Translations under genes and position numbers: made by a program
Shown: positions 7,510 to 17,300 of the stretch, one piece after another
Layout of the letters: every line of letters starts with the position of its first letter
Position numbering within the stretch: position 1 is the stretch's first letter
The notes under the pieces: generated by a model
Database searches by the model: none
What the model saw: the letters and a program-made list of their open reading frames with translations, nothing else
What the model was told of the DNA's origin: nothing
From: an uncultured Acetatifactor sp.
GTDB taxonomy: Bacteria > Bacillota > Clostridia > Lachnospirales > Lachnospiraceae
Direction of reading: 5' to 3'
Length of the DNA stretch: 64,000 nucleotides
NCBI GenBank assembly: GCA_910584235.1
Contig: CAJTZD010000004.1
Coordinates: 60,967-124,966, forward strand

Positions 7510-8346
7510 ATGATGAGTGAAACAAACATAACAAAAGTAAATGATTTGTATGAGATAGAACAGAAGATAAACCAGTATTTCCATGGCCTAAAAAGTGATA
7601 GAGAAAACATATTATTCTATAGGGGACAGGCTGATTATTCGTGGGAACTGGAACCAGGAATTAAAAGAGAACCAAATTTAAAGGAATGGGAGCAGTTAAT
7701 GGGAAACGAGGATGATTGCCACAATATATTTGATTTTGTTGCAAAGTGTCAACATTATGGTAAGAAGACAAGGTTTCTGGATTTTACTACAGACATAAAC
7801 ATAGCATTATTTTTATGTAATGAGCATTTTGATAAAGATGGATGCGTATATATTTGTCCATATTCTCCCAGAAAAGCAAAATGGCATGACACAATTATTA
7901 TATCAGAGTTAGCAATACAAAAAGAGGAAATCACAGTTGACGACTTTTCCCGTTATCTTTTCAATAAATATAAAGATATCAGAGATAATTATGAAGATAA
8001 TATTCAATTATGTACATATATAGTTTCATGGCTGGATCATGGTTTCATGGTGATGCCAGATAAAAATGAATATGAGCAGATAAAAGAGCATAATAAAAGG
8101 CTATACAATCAGAAAGGAGCATTTTTTATATGTGGTAACAAAACAAAAAAACCGCTTGATTCTTGGAGCAGAATTAGTTCCCATGCAGGACATAACATAA
8201 TCATTCCAACAGTATGCGATGTTCCGTCTACAATTAGTAATAGTAGGTTTGTGACTAAGGTAAAAATACCGGTATTTTTGAAAAAAGATATACTTAAATA
8301 TTTAGATGAAAAAGGAATCAATTTTATAAATTTGATGAATCAATGA
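7510..8346 (+). CDS. FRG-domain protein, putative defence cargo
   Basis: A 278-residue protein with the FRG domain: FYRGQADYSWELEPGIKRE (FYRGQ at residues 36-40) and AKCQHYGKKTRFLDFTTDI (QHYG..TRFLDFT at 81-93), the two conserved blocks of the family. FRG proteins have no settled biochemical activity but recur in phage-defence islands and on mobile elements. An AAAGGAG site precedes the first of two adjacent ATGs. The gene is much more AT-rich than the flanking core and is followed, 138 bp later, by another AT-rich gene on the same strand, suggesting the two arrived as a unit. Confidence 0.8.
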   Translation: MMSETNITKVNDLYEIEQKINQYFHGLKSDRENILFYRGQADYSWELEPGIKREPNLKEWEQLMGNEDDCHNIFDFVAKCQHYGKKTRFLDFTTDINIALFLCNEHFDKDGCVYICPYSPRKAKWHDTIIISELAIQKEEITVDDFSRYLFNKYKDIRDNYEDNIQLCTYIVSWLDHGFMVMPDKNEYEQIKEHNKRLYNQKGAFFICGNKTKKPLDSWSRISSHAGHNIIIPTVCDVPSTISNSRFVTKVKIPVFLKKDILKYLDEKGINFINLMNQ

Positions 8347-8484
8347 ATTTATAGGTAATATAAATACTGCTCAAAATTAGAGACATTATTATTACATGTT
8401 TTGGACGATAGTTGTTGTTTATGTGGCATTTTAGTAGTAAGTTATTACAAATCGTGATGCACAAATAAGGAGGAAGATTAAAGT

Positions 8485-9795
8485 ATGTTTAATGAAAAAG
8501 TGGAAGAAATAGAGAAAGAACTACGAGAAGTAGCGTTGGTTATGTTAGAATTTAAGAAAGGTATAAGTATAAGTATTGATACAATTTCCGATTTTCAAGT
8601 AACACTTGCAGAATGCTTATATAAAGCTATGTCAATATATAATGACATTTCGAAAAAAGAGAAAGATTATATAAAAATAAAAAAATCCCTGGAAACAGGC
8701 GCTTTTTCTGAAAAAATGAAGAATTGGAAAAAACAGAAGTTTGAAATTAAAGAATTAATTAATACAGGAAAAAGCCTTGGGGATGCTCTTGCTTATATGT
8801 TTTATAGGGATAGTATTGAGGAATTGGAAAAGCACTATGAGCATTCTGATAATGGATTGTTTGTATCAGGAATAGGTGGGATAGGAGAAATTGAATTTAT
8901 TAAGGCAAATCCTACAATTAATGGTTATTTGGTGCTATATCATTCTATTACAAATATGTTACGAATAGGAGATTTTTCATTATGTTCATTAACGGGAAAA
9001 GTGGTTGGAATAGGAGAGATTAAAAGTGTATATAAAAGTGAGGAAAGTAAATTTGTATCAAGTATATATATGTCATCAAGAGTAAAGCTAGATATTGAGG
9101 CGGAAGATGGAGAAGAAATATACGGAAAAAGTACAAAGGAAAAAGTGAAAACACAAATAGAAAAACAAAATACATTATTGATGAGTAATTTTGGGAATAT
9201 TATAAAAGATAAAAGAAAAATGGATACCCAAGATTTTTTAATTATGATGGCATGTAATAATGAAAAAGGAATTGTATATAACGAAAATAAGGATACTATG
9301 GTAATGACGATAACAGAAGAAGAATACGAGGCATCAAAAGATATAGATGACTTATTGGGAGCTAAAATAGATAATATGGCAAATAATTTAATGAAGAATT
9401 CTTTATATAATTGTATAAGAATGTCACAGATTGGGAAGGTATACAAGCCATATAGAAAACCAATTGTATGGTGGAATCTTGATGATGATATTATTATAAA
9501 TGTCCTTTTTAATAAAAGTATGATATTCTCAGTAGTTAACCTTGCATCATATTATGAGCATCTTATAGCGAATGGCTTTTATGTTGAGATTAGGGAAGAT
9601 GAGATTGTTGTTGGAAAGAGGTGCGGTAAACATTATATTAATTTAAAAGCTTTTGAAATGATAGAAGATTTGATGGTACATGAATTGTATATGCAAGAAG
9701 ATATTGCGGAAATGGCTAATTCTATAGTTGAAAACGTACAAAATAAATGTGATAGAGAGACAATTGTAAGAATTAGTATTAAAAGGAATTTTTAG
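8485..9795 (+). CDS. Unknown protein with possible PD-(D/E)XK site, FRG partner
   Basis: A 436-residue protein I do not recognise. It begins with a charged, coiled-coil-like region (residues 1-120). Residues 163-180 read D, fourteen residues, then E-I-K (D163, E178, K180) with hydrophobic strands on both sides (GKVVGIGEIKS), which is the spacing of a PD-(D/E)XK nuclease core; an upstream helix with Glu (DSIEELEKHYE) could supply the remaining acid. The C-terminal half is AT-rich and of unknown fold. A strong GGAGG site precedes the ATG. It sits next to the FRG gene, so a two-part defence module with a nuclease effector is plausible, but the nuclease call rests on one motif. Confidence 0.55.
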   Translation: MFNEKVEEIEKELREVALVMLEFKKGISISIDTISDFQVTLAECLYKAMSIYNDISKKEKDYIKIKKSLETGAFSEKMKNWKKQKFEIKELINTGKSLGDALAYMFYRDSIEELEKHYEHSDNGLFVSGIGGIGEIEFIKANPTINGYLVLYHSITNMLRIGDFSLCSLTGKVVGIGEIKSVYKSEESKFVSSIYMSSRVKLDIEAEDGEEIYGKSTKEKVKTQIEKQNTLLMSNFGNIIKDKRKMDTQDFLIMMACNNEKGIVYNENKDTMVMTITEEEYEASKDIDDLLGAKIDNMANNLMKNSLYNCIRMSQIGKVYKPYRKPIVWWNLDDDIIINVLFNKSMIFSVVNLASYYEHLIANGFYVEIREDEIVVGKRCGKHYINLKAFEMIEDLMVHELYMQEDIAEMANSIVENVQNKCDRETIVRISIKRNF

Positions 9796-9920
9796 AGAAT
9801 ATTTTATATACGCTGGCACAAAATAGGCACTAAATTGGCACACTTTTGCTCTTTCCCCGCAAATCCCTATATGTTAAAATGAATATGCTGAAATCTGTAC
9901 CCAAAACAGAAGAGACTAAG

Positions 9921-9948
9921 AATGCACCCCGCAGAGAGGTGCATTTTT
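9921..9948 (+). terminator. Hairpin terminator before the transfer genes
   Basis: AATGCACC (9921-9928) pairs with GGTGCATT (9938-9945) and is followed by T. It could end the AT-rich cargo transcript or act as an attenuator for the transfer operon that starts about 140 bp later. Confidence 0.65.
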
Positions 9949-10086
9949 GCATCATAGGGCGGGAACGGAAACCTGAGACGGTACTTTTCTGATGCTGCGT
10001 TACAGGACTCTGTCCTGCCATATATAACTGCGAGCTGGCTGCACTCCACACCGGAGGCAGCTATTTCTGTTTTGGAGACCAAAACC

Positions 10087-10530
10087 ATGAAGGAGGATCA
10101 GAAGTTGAAGAAAACGACTCACCAGCAGCACACACAGACAGAGAAAAAGAAAGCACCCTGGTACAGAAAACTGCCCATAGCCCATGCCCTCTACGGCATA
10201 TACCTGGGCTCCATGGCATTCCTTGCATCCACACTGCCCGTATTTGCCGGGGCGGACGGAGAGGACGCAGGAGGGGTAAACGTATGGACAAAGGCCAATG
10301 AGATCATGAAGGATGTGTACAGCCAGATTCTTCTCATTTCCACGGTAGCCGCCATCGTCACAGCCTCGGTGGCGCTCCTGATGATGAACTTCTCCCGCTC
10401 CGGGCGTACCGTGGACGAGAGCCGGGCGTGGCTGAAGCGCATCTGCATCACATGGGCAGTCCTGAACGGTCTGGGTTTCATCATGGCCTATGTCACCCCG
10501 TTCTTTTCGGGCGGCAAGTGGGGCGGCTGA
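10087..10530 (+). CDS. T4SS pilin-like membrane protein (VirB2/TrbC type)
   Basis: A 147-residue protein with a Lys-rich start, a first hydrophobic segment ending FLASTLPVFAGA that looks like a signal peptide or TM with a cleavage site, a short loop, then two more hydrophobic helices (about 80-103 and 120-140). This pattern and its place as first gene of the transfer operon, directly before a VirB6-like gene, fit a VirB2/TrbC-type subunit. Start choice is unsure: a TTG at 10072 lies further from a GGAGG, while the ATG at 10087 has a nearer TTGGAG. Confidence 0.55.
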   Translation: MKEDQKLKKTTHQQHTQTEKKKAPWYRKLPIAHALYGIYLGSMAFLASTLPVFAGADGEDAGGVNVWTKANEIMKDVYSQILLISTVAAIVTASVALLMMNFSRSGRTVDESRAWLKRICITWAVLNGLGFIMAYVTPFFSGGKWGG

Positions 10531-10585
10531 TGTGTTGGGCATATGGGACGCAGGCCACGCTTGCTGTAGAAAGGAGTGATTTCAG

Positions 10586-11296
10586 ATGGGCATTTTAGAC
10601 GGGATCGTGGAATGGATCGCAGAACAGGTGATGAACGGGCTTGATTTGGTGACAACATCGGTGCTGGGCGCTTTGGGCTGTGACATGGCGGTGTTCCTGC
10701 GCTATTTCCCCGCCGCAGGCACCATGTACCAGATATTCGTGGCCCTGGCCATCGGCATCATCCTGCTGAACTGGATATGGCAGCTGTTCAAGAACTTTGG
10801 CCTGGGGGCGGGCATCGAGGCGGAGGATCCGGTGAAGCTGAGCATCCGCTCCGTGCTGTTCATTGTACTGGCTTACTTTTCGGATGATATCGTCAATACG
10901 GTCTTGAAGATTGGCGGCACGCCCTACAACTGGATCCTGGACTCGGAGCTGCCGCCCATCAGCTTTGCCAGCTTCAGCTCGGTGGCGGCAACCATCATCG
11001 GCGTGGTGGCAAATGGGGGTGTGGCACTGATCGTGCTGATTCTGGTACTGATATTGGCATGGAACTACCTGAAGCTCCTCTTTGAGGCGGCAGAGCGGTA
11101 TGTGCTGCTGGGGGTGCTGGTCTACACGGCGCCTGTGGTGTTCTCCATGGGGGCGTCCCAGTCCACCGGGAACATCTTCAAGTCCTGGTGCCGGATGCTT
11201 GGGGGACAGATCTTCCTGCTTGTGATGAATGCCTGGTGCCTGCGGCTGTTCACTTCCATGGTGGGGATGTTCCTTGCGAACCCGCTTTCCTTATAA
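10586..11296 (+). CDS. VirB6/TrbL-like conjugation channel protein
   Basis: A 236-residue polytopic membrane protein with at least five hydrophobic segments (around residues 17-32, 48-68, 90-105, 135-160, 175-190) and the conserved endings WCRMLGGQIFLLVMNAWCLR and FTSMVGMFLANPLS that I associate with the VirB6/TrbL-like proteins of Firmicute conjugative elements. It would form part of the inner channel of the type IV secretion system. An AAAGGAG site precedes the ATG. It lies between the pilin-like gene and a secreted Gly-rich protein. Confidence 0.8.
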   Translation: MGILDGIVEWIAEQVMNGLDLVTTSVLGALGCDMAVFLRYFPAAGTMYQIFVALAIGIILLNWIWQLFKNFGLGAGIEAEDPVKLSIRSVLFIVLAYFSDDIVNTVLKIGGTPYNWILDSELPPISFASFSSVAATIIGVVANGGVALIVLILVLILAWNYLKLLFEAAERYVLLGVLVYTAPVVFSMGASQSTGNIFKSWCRMLGGQIFLLVMNAWCLRLFTSMVGMFLANPLSL

Positions 11297-11430
11297 AAGA
11301 GGGCAGTTCTGGACTGCCGGTGTCTGTGGGATACCAGCATCTGGAAAGGGCATCAATGGAGTGGTGTTATTCAATAGACAGCTTTCAGGAAGCAGGTGGA
11401 GGTTCCATGCATGTCATTGGGCGATTGTAG

Positions 11431-11505
11431 CTTAGGCGCTTAATAACGAAACCTTGCGCATTCTGGCTCCGGTTTATCCGGGTTAGGGAAAGCTTCCGGA
11501 AGCTG
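11431..11505 (+). repeat. Dispersed intergenic repeat, copy A
   Basis: Shares TTAATAACGAAACCTTGCGC, CATTCTGG and a following CCGG-rich segment with copies at 18078-18155 (opposite strand) and 39787-39880. It ends in a perfect palindrome, AGCTTCCGGAAGCT (11491-11504), and lies 48 bp upstream of the next gene. The rest of the gap 11297-11553 holds only a small hairpin, GGCAGT/ACTGCC, just after the VirB6-like stop. Confidence 0.65.
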
Positions 11506-11553
11506 CAGGAGAACTGAAAACTATACTTACATATCAGGAGGACAACAGATTAC

Positions 11554-12585
11554 ATGAAAAAATTGAAGAGACTGTTAGCGGCAGCGTTCCTTACAGTGGC
11601 GCTGTCTTTTGCTGTCTGCCAGCCCAGCTTTGCCATATCGGAGGCGGATGTGCAGGCGAAGGTGGAGGCGTCCGGCAGGGAATCCGTTACCGGGAACGTG
11701 CTGATCTGGTTCCTGTGCGCCATCGCGTTCCTGAAAGTGTCCCAGAAGGTGGACTCCTTTATGTCGGGCCTGGGGATAAACGTGGGGCATACCGGCGGCA
11801 ACATGATTGCGGAACTGATGGTGGCGGCAAGGGGCTTAGGGTCGGCCCGGAATGCTGTGGGCGGACGCTTCGGCTTTGGCGGGGGCGGCTCCGGCGGCAG
11901 GGCGGGAAGCCCCGGCAGGAATGGTGGCACGGGAAGCCCGGGCAGTCCGGGGAATACAGGCGCATTCCTGGCGGGCGGCCTTGCGGGCGTGGCCAGCAGG
12001 CAGGTGAAGAACGGCGCTGCCGCAGCCGTCACCGCCGCATCGGCCAGTGCCGGAAATGCCGGGGGCGCTGCTTCAGGGAGAGGAAAAGGCGGCATGCCCG
12101 GTGGGGTCTCCGGCATGGTGGGCGGCCAGATCTACAGGTCTTCCGTCGGCAGGGGCGGGCGCTTTGCCAATGACATCATCGGCAGGGTCGCAACAGGCAG
12201 CATTGCCGTGGACGGCACCATGGAGGGGACGCAGGCGGCGGAAGCCCTGCAGTCCTACATGGGCTACACGGCGCTGGGGGCCGGGGCGGCCAATGTGCCT
12301 GTTTTTACAGACGTGGAGATCGGCGGGGGACGGATCACCGGGACGGAGACCTCTGCAGGCCACCCGGACGGGATCGCCTTTGGGATGTACAATGCGGCCC
12401 AGTACGCCGCGCCGGAAGGGGCATATGACACGGTGCATACCGCAGACGGCGCCGCATGGTACAGGCAGTACGCCGTTGACGCCGTGGAGAGATCGCCCTA
12501 CATGGCCGCGGACGGCTCCATTGCCTACAATGAGTCCATCGTGAAGAAGCTGCCCCCGGTACCGAAAAGAAAGGACAGGATATAG
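11554..12585 (+). CDS. Secreted/membrane Gly-rich conjugation protein
   Basis: A 343-residue protein with a clear signal peptide (residues 1-27, ending QPSFA), a hydrophobic segment near residues 48-62, then a long low-complexity Gly/Ala/Ser region (about 100-190) and a soluble C-terminal domain ending in basic residues (PPVPKRKDRI). Conserved proteins of this layout lie between VirB6-like and peptidoglycan-hydrolase genes in related elements, so it is probably a structural part of the transfer apparatus facing the cell wall. No enzymatic motif is seen. An AGGAGG site precedes the ATG. Confidence 0.6.
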   Translation: MKKLKRLLAAAFLTVALSFAVCQPSFAISEADVQAKVEASGRESVTGNVLIWFLCAIAFLKVSQKVDSFMSGLGINVGHTGGNMIAELMVAARGLGSARNAVGGRFGFGGGGSGGRAGSPGRNGGTGSPGSPGNTGAFLAGGLAGVASRQVKNGAAAAVTAASASAGNAGGAASGRGKGGMPGGVSGMVGGQIYRSSVGRGGRFANDIIGRVATGSIAVDGTMEGTQAAEALQSYMGYTALGAGAANVPVFTDVEIGGGRITGTETSAGHPDGIAFGMYNAAQYAAPEGAYDTVHTADGAAWYRQYAVDAVERSPYMAADGSIAYNESIVKKLPPVPKRKDRI

Positions 12586-13959
12586 ATGGGAGAAGAGAGG
12601 AACGGGATGGAGGAATTCCTGCAGAGGGGCTCCATGGCGGCCCAGTTTGCCAGGGGGGCCGTGAAGACGGGGAAAGCGGTGTCCGGTGCGGCAAAGGGTG
12701 CGGCTGTGGGAGGCCCATATGGCGCGGCTGCTGGGGCGCTGTGGGAGGGGAGGAAGAAGATCGGGAAGGCCATTGCCGCCATGGCGGCGCTCCTGCTCCT
12801 GCCCGTGGTGTTCCTGGCAATGCTCCCGGGGCTTTTGTTTGACGGCTTCATGTCCTGGGTGAGCCCATCAGACCCGGAGACGCCCATACTGAACAGCAGC
12901 ACCGCCATCACGGAGAATGCCAACAACATTACTTTTACCATAAACAGCATCTTGAGCGAAGCCCTGGAGGAGACCCAGGCGGAGATGGAGGCCGACTTTG
13001 CATCCTCCGGCGCGGACTGCATGGAGGTGGTGAACCCTTATGCGGCAGGCCCGGTGTACAATGCCAACCTGTTCGTGTCCCAGTACTGTGCTTTCCGGAA
13101 CGATGATTATGAGAACGTCTCCATAGCGGATATGGAGAGGGTGCTGCGGGGAGGGAAGGGACACCTATATTCTTTCCAGCGGAGGGAGGAGATGCGGGAA
13201 AGGACGGAGAGGGACCCGGAGACCGGGGAGGAGGAACGGATACCGGAGAGATGGATGGTCTATACCGTCTCCTACAATGGGGAAAGCTATTTCGCAGACC
13301 AGGTGTTCCATCTGACGGAAGAGCAGGAGGCGCTGGCGGAGGACTATGCGGGGAACATGAGCCTGTTCCTGGGGGACGGGCTGCTCCAGAACCTTGCAGA
13401 GTGGGACGGGAATTCCATCCCCTCCCTGGGGGATGTGTGCTTTGTGGACGGGGCAGCGGAGGTCGTCTATTTCAACCAGCTGGATGAACGCTATGCGCCG
13501 CAGCCCTACGGCACTGACAATATCGGCGGGTACGGCTGCGGGCCTACATGCATGGCCATGGTAGTGTCCTCGCTGACGGAGGAATACATGGATCCTACGG
13601 AGATGGCGCAGTGGTCTTATGAGAACGGCTACTGGTGCAGGGGCAGCGGCTCCTACCATGCGCTGATACCAGGCGCCGCCACGAACTGGGGGCTGCAGGT
13701 GTCCGGCTGTACCGCATCGGAACCCCAGAGGATACTGGATGCCCTGGCGGAAGGGAAGCTGGTGGTGGCCATCATGTCGGCGGGGCATTTCACGACGGGC
13801 GGGCATTTCATCGTGCTGCGCGGGGTGGAGGATGGGAAGGTCATGGTGGCGGATCCGGCCAGCTACAGGCGCAGCGGGCAGCTCTGGGATCTGGAGATTA
13901 TATTGAAGGAGGCCAGCAGGCGTGCAGGGGCGGGCGGCCCGTTCTGGATTATCGGGTGA
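12586..13959 (+). CDS. Membrane-anchored C39-like peptidase of the transfer apparatus
   Basis: A 457-residue protein: a Gly/Ala-rich N-terminus, one strong TM helix (about residues 65-88), a middle extracellular domain, and a C-terminal papain-like domain of the Peptidase_C39_2 type. Catalytic residues can be proposed as C318 (GYGCGPTC, 315-322), H407 (GGHFIVLRG) and D423 (VADPAS). The gene starts at the codon after the previous stop, so it is in the same operon. Gram-positive transfer systems usually have an NlpC/P60 or CHAP hydrolase in this place to open the cell wall; here the fold looks C39-like, so the substrate (peptide cross-bridge or protein) is open. Confidence 0.75.
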   Translation: MGEERNGMEEFLQRGSMAAQFARGAVKTGKAVSGAAKGAAVGGPYGAAAGALWEGRKKIGKAIAAMAALLLLPVVFLAMLPGLLFDGFMSWVSPSDPETPILNSSTAITENANNITFTINSILSEALEETQAEMEADFASSGADCMEVVNPYAAGPVYNANLFVSQYCAFRNDDYENVSIADMERVLRGGKGHLYSFQRREEMRERTERDPETGEEERIPERWMVYTVSYNGESYFADQVFHLTEEQEALAEDYAGNMSLFLGDGLLQNLAEWDGNSIPSLGDVCFVDGAAEVVYFNQLDERYAPQPYGTDNIGGYGCGPTCMAMVVSSLTEEYMDPTEMAQWSYENGYWCRGSGSYHALIPGAATNWGLQVSGCTASEPQRILDALAEGKLVVAIMSAGHFTTGGHFIVLRGVEDGKVMVADPASYRRSGQLWDLEIILKEASRRAGAGGPFWIIG

Positions 13960-14372
13960 GGCGGCTGTAGAAAAGGTTTCCAGAACCATGTTTTGGGAAG
14001 CGATGGCCCATGTGCCTATGTCCGTGGGTGCATCCATCCTTGACGATGGAAGTAAGGCTTTTATCATATGCCGCTTCTTTGCATCCGGCTCCAGAAGCGT
14101 CCGTTCGATGTGCATTTAGGAACTGTCGGAAAATAACTGTTGCAATTTGTTTAGACAAAAGCTGGGAAATACAATGAATATTGCATTAGACTTGCAGCAG
14201 TTATTTGTAGACACTTCTTTACGCTGGCTGATGTTCCCGGCAGTTGATATAAGCAGATATGCCCGAATCATCTGGGCAAAGAAAGTCTGCGGAGGGAGGT
14301 GGAGCCATGCAGATATTGTGACAGGCGGGCATATTCTGCCTGATGGCCGCAGAAAAGAGAGAGAGGTAACAG
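13960..14372. other. Gene-free gap with a long imperfect inverted repeat
   Basis: No supported gene. A 15-bp pair, AAATAACTGTTGCAA (14131-14145) and TTGCAGCAGTTATTT (14192-14206), matches at 14 positions and encloses two smaller hairpins (TTTGT/ACAAA and CAAT/ATTG). The sequence could fold as a multi-hairpin RNA or be a degenerate mobile-sequence end. It lies 170 bp upstream of the VirB4 gene. Confidence 0.5.
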
Positions 14373-17300
14373 ATGGATAACCAGAATGACCGTGATATTT
14401 ATGTCATCCCGCCGAACTTCGTGGATACGGGGACTTTCTTCGGTGGGATGTTCAAGGCGCGGAACGTGATAGAGGCGGGCATCCTCGCAGGGGGGACCGG
14501 GATCCCTATTTTCCTTTTCCTCCCGGCAGGGCTGACGGTGCGGGTCATCGTGCTGTGCCTTACCTCGCTTCCCCTGGGGCTGTTTGCCCTGATCGGGATT
14601 TCGGGGGAGAGCCTGACGTCATTCCTGGCAATCTTCCTGAAATACCTGCGGAACCGCCGGGTAGTGGGCGGGGATAAGGAAGAGGCGCAGGGACAGAAAG
14701 GAAAATCCCGGAGGACGAAGCCGCAGGGGGCAGGGAGCCAGGATGGAGACTGCCAGATAGATGGGAGAAAAAGCCGGCAGAAAGATGGAAGAGACAGCCC
14801 ACAGAGAAATAGGCAGGGAACCGGTCGGGCAGGAGATCATCAGGAGATGTGCGGGGAAGCCCATCCGGAAAGAAGACAGGTTATTGCCAGGGGGCACACG
14901 TCCGGTAGAAATAATAGTAAAGACAGCATAGACAGAAAAAACATAAGCGGAAAAAACAGTAAAGGCAACATAGGCGGGATATCCGGATGGAGGCGTACCG
15001 GGGAAGAGGATTTCCCGGAAGAATTTGACCAGATAAAAGGGTATGAGATCCGCCAGAAGCTGCGCCCCAGCCAGGGCCGGAGAAACCATGAGGAATGGGA
15101 CGGGAAACTTGACAGGACGCAAAATGGCGGCACCGAAAACCTGGGGGATAAGAGGCAGGATAGACGCAGGCAGGAAAGAGATGTACAGAAAAGCGCCGGG
15201 CAGGGGAATACTGACAGACAGGGGAAAAACCGTGGACAGGTAAAAGCTGACAGGTATGGGAAAGCCAATATACAGGTAAATGCTGAAAGATATGGGAAAA
15301 CCAATAGACAGGCAGAAGTTGGCCGACAAGGAAAGCCTGGCAGACAGGCTGGCGTAGAAATGTGCCATAACGAAGGGCATAACCGCTATACGAAAGACGC
15401 TGGCAAAATGCAGAAAAAGAACGCCGGAAACCAAAACCAGGATAGGGCGAAGCGCCGGGGTTCTGCAAAAGCAAAGCATCAGCCCCAGGCTTTCCGGAAC
15501 CCTTTAGCGGAATATCTCCCTATTTCCAAAGTGGAGAATGGCATGATATACACCAAAGACCACCGCTATGTGAAGGTGGTGGAGGTGGTGCCCATCAACT
15601 TCCTGCTCCGGAGCGCCCGGGAGCAGAGGGGCATCATCTACTCCTTTGTGTCCTATTTGAAGATAAGCCCGGTGAAGCTCCAGTTCAAGGTGCTGACCAG
15701 GAGGGCGGATATCGGCCGCCACATCAATACGGTGCGGAGGGAGATGGCGCAGGAGACCAACGGGCAGTGCCGGCTCATGCAGGAGGACTATCTGCAGTTC
15801 GTGCAGCAGATCAGCTCCAGGGAAGCCGTGACGCGCAGGTTCTTCCTGATTTTTGAATATGAGCCGTGGGATGCCAGACGCGGCGAAGAGGAGGCGGAAG
15901 CCGTTTCCCAACTGCAGGGGGCAGTCCGCACGGCATCCAACTATCTCCGCCAGTGCGGGAATGAGGTAATCATTCCGGATAATGAGGATGAGTTTACGGT
16001 GGATGTGCTCTATAACCTGCTCTGCAGGAATGAAAGCGCAGAGAAGCCGCTCTCCCGGAAAGTGCAGGAAGTGGCGGCGGGGTACCGGAATTTTGCAGGG
16101 GACAGTTGGAGCCGGAAAGACATGGGGAATGAGTTTGGCCAGGGAGATACAGGAGAGGGTTTCAGCATGAGAGGCATGAGGGATGGTTTTAACCAGAGGG
16201 ATATAAGCGATAATTCCAAACAGGGGAATGCAGAGGGTAGTTCTTTTTATGAGGGCAGCATACCGGCTGCGGAATTTTTCGCCCCGAAGTCCATTGATTT
16301 TACCCATAGCCACTATATCTGCATTGACGGGCTATATTACGCTTACCTGATGGTGCCATCGGACGGATACAGGAGCCAGGTGCCTGCAGGGTGGCTGAGC
16401 CTGATGGTGAATGCCGGGGACGGGATTGACCTGGACATGTTCCTCAGCAGGCAGCCCAAAGAGCTGATCATCCAGAAGGTGGGCCAGCAGCTGCGTATCA
16501 ACCGCTCTAAGATAAAGGATGCCAGCGACACCAACACGGACTTTGACGATATCGACAGCGCCATCCGCAGCGGCTACTTCCTGAAGGAGGGGCTTGCCAA
16601 TAACGAGGATTTCTATTACATGAACTTACTGATTACGGTCACTGCATCCACGGTGGATGACCTGGAGTGGAAAGTAAATGAGATGAAGAAGCTTCTGCTG
16701 TCCCAGGACATGCGGGCCAGTTCCTGCCATTTCCGGGAGGAGCAGGCGTTCCTTTCCACGCTGCCGCTTGTCTCTATGGAAAAGAAGCTGTATGGGCGCA
16801 CGAAGCGGAACCTTCTGACTGGGGGCGCTGCGGGCTGTTATCCCTTTACCAGTTATGAGATGTGCGATGACAACGGCATCCTGCTGGGAGTGAATAAATA
16901 TAACAGCTCCCTGATCATTGTGGACATCTTCAATTCCGCAGTTTATAAGAATGCCAACATGGCGATCCTGGGCACCAGCGGGGCGGGGAAGACCTTTACC
17001 ATGCAGCTGATGGCCCTGCGGATGCGGCGCAAGGGGATTCCCATCTTCATCATTGCGCCGCTGAAGGGGCATGAGTTCCACCGGGCCTGCGCCAATGTGG
17101 GAGGGGAGTTCATCCAGGTTTCCCCGGCCAGCCCCCACTGCATCAATGTGATGGAGATAAGGCAGGTAGACCGTTCCGTGAGCGCGCTCCTGGACGGGCC
17201 GGACATCACCCTTTCCGAGCTGGCGGAGAAGATCCAGCGGCTCCATATCTTTTTCAGCCTGCTGATTCCGGACATGACCCATGAGGAGCGGCAGCTCCTG

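Noticed and set aside
14147..14380. 77-codon frame before the VirB4 gene
   Set aside because: Starts at TTG inside the inverted repeat, lacks a ribosome-binding site and has no recognisable features.
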